From: JBCDIQ01 sp039024295 | Lineage (GTDB): Bacteria > Bacteroidota > Bacteroidia > J057 | NCBI GenBank assembly: GCA_039024295.1 | Contig: JBCDIQ010000062.1 | Span: 1-19,219 of the forward strand | Length of the DNA: 19,219 bases | Direction: 5' to 3' | In this document: piece after piece, positions 7,576 to 15,000 of the stretch | Numbering within the stretch: position 1 is the stretch's first letter | Layout: each line of letters opens with the position of its first letter | Notes under the pieces: generated by a model | What the model was told of the DNA's origin: nothing | The model's input: only the letters and a program-made list of their open reading frames with translations | Database searches by the model: none | Translations under genes and position numbers: made by a program

Positions 7576-8406
7576 ATGAGATTGATAGGAAAGACCCTAA
7601 AGCTACTCCTCGTCTTTGCTTTTTTGACCCTGGTTTCCCAGACAGGCGGGATACTCTACCTCCTGTGGAAGCCAGTTGCGACTTTGATGGCCAGAAAGGG
7701 GAAAGGGATCGCTACCAACAAATGGTTTCGTAGAAGCTGCTTCATCCTGTTGTTTGCAGGCGTTAACCTCTTTGTGCTCCCATTTCTGGCAGAGCCTTTC
7801 GATAGGAAGGCACTGCCCATTTTTGCCTCAGAAGCCTTTCCCATCAAAGCCGGAAATGTGGTTTATCCGATATTCAATCGCCATTACGTGACCCCGGAAT
7901 TGTACCAAACCATCCAGAAGGTAGCGGTTGACTTGAGGGCTGTGAACCCGGATTTCACCCTGGTGTACCTGGATGCGAATTTCCCCTTTATCGAGGATTT
8001 CCCTCTCCTACCCCATCGCAGCCATAATGATGGTGAAAAGCTGGACCTGTGCTTTGTGTACCAGGACGAACAAGAAAAGCCCTCATTCGTATGTCCAGGC
8101 TTTTTGGGATATGGGCATTCGGAAGTGCCTACATCAGCAGAATATGACCAACCCGCAGTTTGTACTCAAAAGGGCTACTGGCAATACAGCATCATGTACA
8201 CCTATTTTCCTGAAATTAGCACTTTGAAGATGGCCTCCACCCACACCAAGGCTTTGATCAAAGCACTAGCTAACCATCCCAAAGTGAGAAAAATCTTCCT
8301 GGAACCTCATCTCAAAAGCAGGCTGGGCCTGAGTTCCTATTCTAAGGTCAGGTTTCATGGCTGCAAGGCCGTGAGGCATGATGACCATATCCATGTGGAG
8401 TTGTAG
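7576..8406 (+). CDS. Membrane-tethered LAS/M74 (MepA-like) metallopeptidase candidate
   Basis: A 276-residue protein with two N-terminal hydrophobic segments (about 8-31 and 54-71) and a globular region after them. The globular part carries S149-H150-N-D-G-E-K-L-D157, an HxxxxxxD pair, and at the C terminus H268-D-D-H271-I-H273-V-E-L. In E. coli MepA, as I recall, the corresponding residues are H113, D120 and H206, H209, H211, with identical spacing in both clusters. MepA (peptidase M74, LAS group) is a zinc enzyme that cuts peptide cross-links in murein. I therefore infer a peptidoglycan DD/LD-endopeptidase or carboxypeptidase held at the inner membrane and facing the periplasm, unlike soluble MepA. 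Outside these motifs I recognise no similarity. It is followed after about 130 bp by the TrkH gene, with no evident link. The fold is inferred from motifs only. Confidence 0.6.
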   Translation: MRLIGKTLKLLLVFAFLTLVSQTGGILYLLWKPVATLMARKGKGIATNKWFRRSCFILLFAGVNLFVLPFLAEPFDRKALPIFASEAFPIKAGNVVYPIFNRHYVTPELYQTIQKVAVDLRAVNPDFTLVYLDANFPFIEDFPLLPHRSHNDGEKLDLCFVYQDEQEKPSFVCPGFLGYGHSEVPTSAEYDQPAVCTQKGYWQYSIMYTYFPEISTLKMASTHTKALIKALANHPKVRKIFLEPHLKSRLGLSSYSKVRFHGCKAVRHDDHIHVEL

Positions 8407-8538
8407 GAGGGACTTTGTAAGGAAGAATAGCCAGTTAGCCGTTCTTTCGTTCTTAAAATCGCAAACCACACTATTCCCTCACATTTAAGTTGAAAAAATC
8501 AAAAAACTGCTTTAGGTTGCCATAAAGCTGAAATTCAA

Positions 8539-10071
8539 TTGCCTAAACTCAGAGAAATCCGGCTGACCAACCGCTGGTTCAAACCTCCGGCAAGGGGTAT
8601 TTTCAATTTTTTGATGGTATTCAATGTCCTGGGGATCCTGGTGCTTATTACGGGATTGGCCATTTTGCTGTCCTTGCCTTTTTCCTGGTATTATGGAGGG
8701 GAAGAGTTTCAGGCCGTTATGGGAACAGGGTTGGCAATTGCTGGCGTAGGGTTGGTGATCTGGTTCTTCACCAAGGATGTACAAAACAAAGAACTCAAAA
8801 AACGAGATGGCTACCTGATCGTTACCCTAGGGTGGCTCGTGATGTCTGCTGTGGGAGCATTGCCCTATGTCACCAGTGGGGCCATTCCCAGCTATACCGA
8901 TGCTTTTTTCGAGACCATTTCGGGGTTTACCACCACGGGGGCCAGCATCCTGGGCACAGAGATCGAAAGCTTGCCTATGGGACTCCACTTTTGGCGTGCC
9001 ATGACCCACTGGATCGGGGGCATGGGCATCATCGTGCTGACCATTGCCATTTTGCCCCTGTTGGGAATTGGAGGCATGCAGCTCTACGCTGCCGAGGTTC
9101 CAGGGCCTACACCTGACAAGCTGACCCCACGGGTAAAAGAGACTGCCAAGCGCTTATGGATTGTCTACATTGCCTTGACTGCAGTGGAGATGATATTGCT
9201 CATGATTGGGGATATGGGCTTTTTCGATGCCCTTTGCCATTCGATGGCCACGCTGTCGACTGGCGGATTTTCTACCAAACAAGCGAGTATGGGGGCTTTC
9301 TCGGCTTATCACCAATACATTGTGACCCTGTTCATGTTCATTGCTGGGGCCAACTTCGCCCTTACCTTCCACGCCCTCAAGGGCAAGCCGCAACGTTTGT
9401 GGGAGAATGAAGAGTTTCGGGTGTACCTCGGGACGGTGATCGCCTTAATAGGGATTGTGACGGCTGTGGTCTTTCTGGGGACTTACCAAGAGCAAGGCAA
9501 GGACCTGGAGGAAGCTTTCCGGGACTCCGCCTTTCAGGTGGTATCTGTCATGACCACCACAGGATTTGGCACCGCAGACTTTACCTCCTGGGGCCCTATG
9601 ATGATGACCCTCTTTTTCATGCTGATGTTCACCGGAGCCTGTGCAGGCTCCACCAGTGGCGGCATGAAATTCGTTCGCCTTATTGTCCTGTCAAAAAACA
9701 GCTACCTCGAACTAAAGCGTCAGATTCACCCCAAGGCAATTTTACCTGTCAGGTTCAATAAAAAAGGCATTTCCCAAGATATCGTTTCCCGTATCAAAGC
9801 TTTCTTTCTCGTATTTGTGATCCTTTTTGTCATGGGTACCCTGGTCATGTCTGCCATGGGATTAGACTATGTGTCTGCCTTTGGATCGGTAGCTGCAACC
9901 CTCGGCAACATCGGCCCTGGCCTAGGCATTGTGGGCCCGGGAGATTCTCAGAATTTCGCCCAACTCCCTGATGCGGGAAAGTGGTTTCTTTCTTTTCTCA
10001 TGCTGCTGGGCAGACTTGAGCTTTTCACAGTTTTGATTCTATTTACGCCGTTCTTTTGGCTGGAAAAGTAA
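8539..10071 (+). CDS. trkH: TrkH-family potassium uptake channel subunit
   Basis: A 510-residue multi-spanning membrane protein with the four pore-loop filters of the Trk/Ktr/HKT superfamily: GFTTTGAS (129-136), TLSTGGFST (238-246), TTTGFGT (339-345) and TLGNIGPG (454-461). The hallmark glycine-rich stretch CAGSTSGGMK (368-377) is also present. TrkH forms the K+-conducting dimer and needs a cytoplasmic TrkA-type nucleotide-binding ring, which is not in this window. No ATG or GTG lies between the in-frame stop at 8491-8493 and the first helix; TTG at 8539 gives a sensible N terminus, with ATT at 8533 as an alternative, so the exact start is uncertain. It stands alone, and no terminator was identified after it. 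Confidence 0.95.
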   Translation: MPKLREIRLTNRWFKPPARGIFNFLMVFNVLGILVLITGLAILLSLPFSWYYGGEEFQAVMGTGLAIAGVGLVIWFFTKDVQNKELKKRDGYLIVTLGWLVMSAVGALPYVTSGAIPSYTDAFFETISGFTTTGASILGTEIESLPMGLHFWRAMTHWIGGMGIIVLTIAILPLLGIGGMQLYAAEVPGPTPDKLTPRVKETAKRLWIVYIALTAVEMILLMIGDMGFFDALCHSMATLSTGGFSTKQASMGAFSAYHQYIVTLFMFIAGANFALTFHALKGKPQRLWENEEFRVYLGTVIALIGIVTAVVFLGTYQEQGKDLEEAFRDSAFQVVSVMTTTGFGTADFTSWGPMMMTLFFMLMFTGACAGSTSGGMKFVRLIVLSKNSYLELKRQIHPKAILPVRFNKKGISQDIVSRIKAFFLVFVILFVMGTLVMSAMGLDYVSAFGSVAATLGNIGPGLGIVGPGDSQNFAQLPDAGKWFLSFLMLLGRLELFTVLILFTPFFWLEK

Positions 10072-10084
10072 AAGCAAGTTCTCA

Positions 10085-10150
10085 GTTTACAGCATTCAGT
10101 TTTCAGTGAGCAGAAATGTAAATTTCAATGGACTGTAAACCGAAAACTGA
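10085..10150 (+). promoter_or_regulatory. Overlapping inverted repeats in the rraA-like leader
   Basis: GTTTACAG (10085-10092) is complementary to CTGTAAAC (10133-10140), and TCAGTTTTC (10096-10104) to GAAAACTGA (10142-10150). The order A-B-A'-B' makes the two stems mutually exclusive or interlocked rather than nested. The 10-mer GAAAACTGAC at 10142-10151 recurs at 10757-10766 ahead of the transaldolase gene. It could be a regulatory leader or a decayed dispersed repeat; no known element is recognised. Confidence 0.3.
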
Positions 10151-10178
10151 CCACCTAACACTTATCAACTTTAAAAAC

Positions 10179-10670
10179 ATGTATACCAAAACTGCTGACC
10201 TCTGCGACGAATACATCGACCAACTGGAAGTGCCTGAATCCATGTTCATGCATTTCGGTGCCAATACGGCTTTCGAAGGGCCTATTTTCACCCTGAAAGT
10301 ATTTGAAGACAATACCCTGGTTCGGGAAAATCTGCAAAAGCCAGGGGAAGGACGGGTAATGGTGGTGGATGGTGGAGGTTCCTTACGTTGCGCCCTGGTG
10401 GGAGACCGTTTGGCTGCTTTAGCAGTTGAAAATGGCTGGACCGGCATCGTGGTGAACGGGTGTATTCGGGACAGTGCCGACATTGAACATATGCCGGTGG
10501 GCGTGATGGCCCTGAATACCTGCCCGGTCAAAAGCATCAAGCGAGGGGAAGGCCAGGAAAACATCGTGGTGAAGTTTGCCAGTGCTACTTTTACGCCCGG
10601 ACATTATTTGTATGCAGATGAAGATGGGATCGTAGTGGCACCTCAAAAATTGGAATTGTCAGAAGAATAG
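10179..10670 (+). CDS. RraA-family protein, probable HMG/CHA-type aldolase
   Basis: A 163-residue protein. The ATG at 10179 is chosen because it starts MYTKTADLCDEY, matching the conserved RraA N terminus; an upstream in-frame ATG at 10128 would add 17 unconserved residues translated from the repeat-rich leader. The fold is shown by GRVMVVDGGGSLRCALVGD (58-76), GWTGIVVNGCIRD (86-98) and HYLYADEDGIVVAP (142-155). The family covers RraA, an inhibitor of RNase E, and 4-hydroxy-4-methyl-2-oxoglutarate/4-carboxy-4-hydroxy-2-oxoadipate aldolases, which also decarboxylate oxaloacetate. The enzymes share a D-X20-R-D motif that E. coli RraA lacks; here D76, R97 and D98 fit it exactly. I therefore favour an enzyme over an RNase E regulator, although automatic annotation would probably say RraA. 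It lies on the same strand as the transaldolase gene but a terminator-like hairpin separates them. Confidence 0.85.
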   Translation: MYTKTADLCDEYIDQLEVPESMFMHFGANTAFEGPIFTLKVFEDNTLVRENLQKPGEGRVMVVDGGGSLRCALVGDRLAALAVENGWTGIVVNGCIRDSADIEHMPVGVMALNTCPVKSIKRGEGQENIVVKFASATFTPGHYLYADEDGIVVAPQKLELSEE

Positions 10671-10679
10671 TTCAACAAT

Positions 10680-10702
10680 TCCGAGGGTTTGTCGGATTTT
10701 TT
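10680..10702 (+). terminator. Short intrinsic terminator after the rraA-like gene
   Basis: TCCGA (10680-10684) pairs with TCGGA (10692-10696) around a 7-nt loop and is followed by six T (10697-10702). The stem is only 5 bp, so strength is uncertain, but its position ten bases after the stop codon fits. Confidence 0.5.
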
Positions 10703-10707
10703 ACCCC

Positions 10708-10740
10708 TTTGGCTTGAAAGAATCCGTAACTTTAACTTTC
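10708..10740 (+). promoter_or_regulatory. Candidate promoter for the transaldolase-thioredoxin pair
   Basis: TTTG at 10708-10711 is followed by TAACTTTA (10727-10734) and TAACTTTC (10733-10740), each one base off the TAnnTTTG -7 consensus; the second has a 21-bp spacer from TTTG, close to the usual Bacteroidota spacing. It lies directly after the terminator-like hairpin and about 50 bp before the transaldolase ATG. Confidence 0.35.
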
Positions 10741-10791
10741 CATACCAGTTCCTATTGAAAACTGACAACCCACAATAAAAACAGCAAACAG

Positions 10792-11439
10792 ATGAAGTTT
10801 TTTATCGATACCGCTAACCTAAACGATATCCGCGAAGCCAACAAAATGGGCGTTTTGGATGGTGTTACGACCAATCCTTCCCTCATGGCCAAGGAAGGCA
10901 TCACAGATGTAGAAGGGCATTACCTGGCCATTTGTGAAATGGTAGATGGCGATGTGAGTGCAGAGGTGATCTCTACCCATTTCCCTGACATGGTAGCTGA
11001 AGGTCGGAAGCTGGCCAAAATCCATGACAACATCACCGTTAAGGTGCCCATGATTGCAGATGGGGTAAAGGCCATTAAAACCCTGGCTTCTGAAGGCATC
11101 AAGATCAACTGTACCCTGATCTTCAACGCAGCACAAGCCCTGGTAGCGGCAAAAGCAGGCGCAAAGTACGTAAGCCCGTTTATTGGACGTTTAGATGATA
11201 TCGGGCAGGATGGAATGGAGCTCATCGTTCAGATCCGTCAGGTGTTTGACAACTACAATCCCGACACGGAGATTTTGGCAGCAAGTATCCGTCACAACCA
11301 GCACCTGCTTTCCTGCATGTTGGCCGGGGCAGATGTGGCAACCATGCCGTTCAGCGTGATTGATTCTATGATCAAACATCCCCTTACCGACCGTGGATTG
11401 GAGAAATTCTTAGCTGATTACAAAAAAGTTACTGGATGA
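10792..11439 (+). CDS. tal: Small transaldolase (TalC/FSA family)
   Basis: A 215-residue single-domain TIM-barrel aldolase, the usual size for the small TalC/FSA subfamily. It begins MKFFIDTANLNDI with the conserved Asp6, has GVTTNPSLMAKEG (24-36), the Schiff-base Lys84 in ITVKVPM, INCTLIFNAAQA (105-116), YVSPFIGRLDD (126-136) and AASIRH (163-168). Residue 130 is Phe; at this position E. coli fructose-6-phosphate aldolase has Tyr and true transaldolases have Phe, so transaldolase activity is favoured. It would transfer dihydroxyacetone units between sugar phosphates in the non-oxidative pentose phosphate pathway, in the cytoplasm. The stop codon overlaps the start of the next gene (ATGA), implying co-expression with a secreted thioredoxin. 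Confidence 0.93.
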   Translation: MKFFIDTANLNDIREANKMGVLDGVTTNPSLMAKEGITDVEGHYLAICEMVDGDVSAEVISTHFPDMVAEGRKLAKIHDNITVKVPMIADGVKAIKTLASEGIKINCTLIFNAAQALVAAKAGAKYVSPFIGRLDDIGQDGMELIVQIRQVFDNYNPDTEILAASIRHNQHLLSCMLAGADVATMPFSVIDSMIKHPLTDRGLEKFLADYKKVTG

Positions 11440-11918
11440 GGTATTTCCAGCTGTTAATTTTCATGTGCTTGCTGGCTCCTATGGGCCTGCAAGCACAATC
11501 TGATGACCTATACGATTGGGAGGGACTGGTCAACATCAAAACCGGTGACACGGTATCTCTTGAGCAATTCAGTGACAAACTCATTTTCCTCAACCTATGG
11601 GCTACCTGGTGTGGTCCCTGTGTTCAGGAGATGCCCTCCATCGACCGGCTGAGGTCCAAACTCAGTGAAAAGAAAACGCAGTTTTTGCTGGTCTCCAACC
11701 AGCCCACCCGAACACTGGAGGCCTTTCAAATTCGGCGTAACTGGGACCTGCCCATTTACACCTTTAATGGAGACTTTCCAGAATTCTACGATACCCCTTA
11801 CATCCCCAAGACCTTTGTGATTTATCAAGGGAAAATTGTGATGAAGCACACGGGAGCGAAGGATTGGGACAGTCCCAAGGTAGTGAAGAAACTTAAAAAG
11901 CTGATACAGAAGGGGTAG
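11436..11918 (+). CDS. Secreted TlpA/thioredoxin-like protein
   Basis: A 160-residue protein with a signal peptide (hydrophobic core about 5-18, cleavage near LQA-Q21) and a thioredoxin fold. The redox site is W58-C59-G-P-C62 in LNLWATWCGPCVQEMP, and the conserved cis-proline is Pro124 in YIPKTFV. Such proteins act in the periplasm as thiol-disulfide reductants or oxidants, for example in cytochrome c maturation or envelope protein repair. The DsbD- or CcdA-type electron donor is not nearby. It overlaps the transaldolase gene by four bases (ATGA) and so is probably translationally coupled, although no functional link is known to me. It ends about 80 bp before the bidirectional terminator. Confidence 0.9.
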   Translation: MRYFQLLIFMCLLAPMGLQAQSDDLYDWEGLVNIKTGDTVSLEQFSDKLIFLNLWATWCGPCVQEMPSIDRLRSKLSEKKTQFLLVSNQPTRTLEAFQIRRNWDLPIYTFNGDFPEFYDTPYIPKTFVIYQGKIVMKHTGAKDWDSPKVVKKLKKLIQKG

Positions 11919-12000
11919 GCTGGTCCTATGGGGTAACTGGATATAAAAACCCTTTAACCCGGCGGAAACAGCTACTAAATCAACTACCCTTTCCCTAAAA

Positions 12001-12034
12001 AAAACAGCCAGCCCATGATTGGACTGGCTGTTTT
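12001..12034. terminator. Bidirectional intrinsic terminator between convergent genes
   Basis: AAAACAGCCAG (12001-12011) pairs with CTGGCTGTTTT (12024-12034) around a 12-nt loop. The left arm is preceded by further A residues (about 11997-12000) and the right arm ends in T4, so the stem can terminate transcripts from both directions: the thioredoxin gene from the left and the giant repeat-protein gene from the right. Confidence 0.85.
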
Positions 12035-12068
12035 CGTCATAAGGTGAATGTACCTTTCAAAAAGTTGT

Positions 12069-15000
12069 TTACTGCACGATGAAGCGCTTGGTTTCAGCAC
12101 CGGCTTTGATCAGGTAAACGCCTTTTGCCCAGGTAGACACGTCAATTTGACCTGCTGCTCCCTGGTAGGTGGTTTGACCGCTTGCGTTGAAGATCAGGAT
12201 ATCTTCCTTGGTCACAATGTTGACAATTGTGCTGGTCGGGTTTGGATATACCTGTAGTCCAACCTCTGTAGGATTGGCCAAGCGTGTATTTCCACCTCCG
12301 TTTGGCAGGGTTTTGGAAATCACATACATGTCGCGTAGATCGGGTAAGTTGTTCTTGGGACATCCGTTAACTGGAATTGCCATGCCATTCGGATCGTAGA
12401 ATTCCAGGCTTACCACAATGATGGTTCCTTCTGGATAATCCGCTTCGAATTGCTGCTTATCCGCACGGCTTCCCGTATATCCGGTCCACCTGTTGTAGGT
12501 AACTTCCAACGTTACGTGGATCCCACCGCCAACTGGAGTTACATCATTTATTTTGAACTCCAGCCAACCTGCACACTGACCGCGGCAAATAACGTTGAAT
12601 TCTCCCAGGAAGCCTTGCTGTCCGTTGGAAGAACATTCATCGGCATATACCTGGAGGTTTCTTCTGTTAGCAGACATCACCACTTCGGTACCCACCTGAA
12701 TGCCAGGGGCGTTGGCATCCTGGTCAATCCAGGTAAGGTCTCTATCATTCACACATGCAGGAATGGTAACCAGGGTGTTATAGAAGCCCGTATTGGTCAA
12801 GCCGGCATCAACATATTCGATGAGTTGACTTCCTCGGTTTACCTGGAACTTATCCGTAACACCTGAGCTATTCACGTCACTGTTTTTGGTAGCTGTGATA
12901 GAACCACTCTTATTGGTAAATGCAATTCCATTTCCTTCCACCAATAACCTAAATTGTCTATCGGCAGGTACATAGTCTAAGTGGGCTATTCCATCGGCAC
13001 AACCTGTAACACCCCTTACTTCTTGGTCTTGACGTGGGTGACCAGTAGGATAGAGTACGGGTTTACCGCTTACCTCCGTAAGGCTTACGGTTACTCCGCC
13101 TACCCCTCTACCACCTTCTCCTTGGCTGCTGCCATCGTTGTTGGCATCTTCCCAAACAAAGGCTTTCAGTGTACCAGGCACCCATAAACCCGCATTCACA
13201 TAGGTAATGTTCTCGCTACCTCTGGTTGCCTGAAATTTATCTGTCTCACCTGAACTTGGGGCATCACTGTTCTTGGCACCTGTAATGCCTCCCGTTTTCC
13301 CGGTAAATCGATGGTCTACAGGGAGGTCATACTTTAAGCGTAGCTGGCGATCGGCAGGGACATAGTCGAAGGTTGCCTTTCCATCCATCCCGGTGGTTTT
13401 GGTATCCAGCACATCTCCGTTGACTTCGGTTAAATGAACGCTAACATTTTCAACACCATGGCTGCCTTCCCCCTGGAAGTTTTTGTCTGCATTCCGGTCA
13501 TCCCACACAAAAGTGGTCAGGGTACCGGGTACCCATAGCCCTGCGTTTACATAGGTGATATTGTCGCTGCCTCTGCTTGCCTGAAATTTATCCGTCTCAC
13601 CTGAACTTGGGGCATCACTGTTCTTGGCACCAGTGATACCTCCGGTTTTTCCGGTAAATCTGTGATCATCAGGCCTTACATACTTCAAGCGAAGTTGACG
13701 ATCGGCAGGAACATAGCCGAAGGTAGCCTTGCCATCTGGACCTGTTTTTTCAGTTGCCAGCACGGTTCCATCCACCTCGGTTAAGTGAACTTCCACCATG
13801 TTAACGCCATGGGTACCTTCGCCCTGGAAGTTTTTGTCAGCATTCCGATCGTCCCACACCAAGGTGGTAAGGGTACCAGGCACCCATAGACCTGCATTGA
13901 CATAAGTGATATTGTCGCTTCCTCTGCTCGCCTGGAATTTATCCGTAACCCCTGAACTGGGTGCATCACTGTTCTTGGCACCGGTAATGCCACCCGTTTT
14001 ACCCGTAAATCGGTGGTCTGCAGGTCGGTCATATTTCAAGCGAAGCTGACGATCCGCAGGAACATTGGTAAAGGTTGCTTTCCCATCTGAACCTGTAGTT
14101 TCAGTTGCCAGTACCGTTCCATCTACTTCAGTGAGGTGCACACTCACATTTTCAACTCCATGGCTACCTTCGCCCTGGAAGTTTTTATCCGCGTTTCGGT
14201 CGTCCCACACCAAGGTGGTCAAGGTACCAGGTGCCCATAGACCTGCATTTATGTAAGTGATGTTTTCTCCAGACGAAATGGAGAACTTATCCGTGATACC
14301 AGAAGACGGCGCATCACTGTTCTTGGCACCTGTAATGCCTCCTGTTTTACCCGTAAATCGGTGATCTGCTGGCCGGTCATACTTCAACCTGAACTTATTG
14401 GCAAAGCCAGATTGAACAGGGAGCGTTGCTTTCCCATCAGCACCTGTGGTAGCACAGGTACAGGTATTGCCTGCCACATCTGTTAAGCGAACTTTGACTC
14501 CTTGGATACCGTGCGACCCTTCGCCCTGGAAGTTTTTGTCGGCGTTGCGGTCGTCCCAAACGAAGGTGGTCACACTTGCATCTGCCAACTGGGCATTTAC
14601 AGTTGCAATACCCGCATCCACATACTGGATCATGTGGCTACCCTTGGAAGCGGAGAAGGTTCCAGTAAAACCAGACGCATTTGCATCACTCTTCCCATCA
14701 TTGGTGATGTTACCACTGGCCTTTGGGGTAAATGTTGAGCCGTTGGGTTCGAACTTCAATTTTACGGAACGGTCAGCAGGCAAATAAAGGGTAGCGATAC
14801 CCCCGCCACACTGGGTGAAGGCTTTTACTTCCTGTCCAGCCTTTGGATGACTTGTTGGGAAAAGTACTGGGCTATTGTCCGTTTCGAGTAGCTTCACTTC
14901 AAATCCGTACAATCCGTCCTCGTTGTTGTTCTTTGCTCTGTTACCATTAGTATCTTCCCAAACTTGGGCTTTCACTTGGCCCGGAGCCCACACACCAGCG

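Noticed and set aside
10128..10178. Upstream ATG for the rraA-like gene
   Set aside because: The additional 17 residues come from the inverted-repeat leader and precede the conserved RraA start MYTKTADLCD.
10103..10564. 153-codon minus-strand open frame over the rraA-like gene
   Set aside because: Antisense shadow of a conserved gene, low-complexity Ser/Arg-rich translation.
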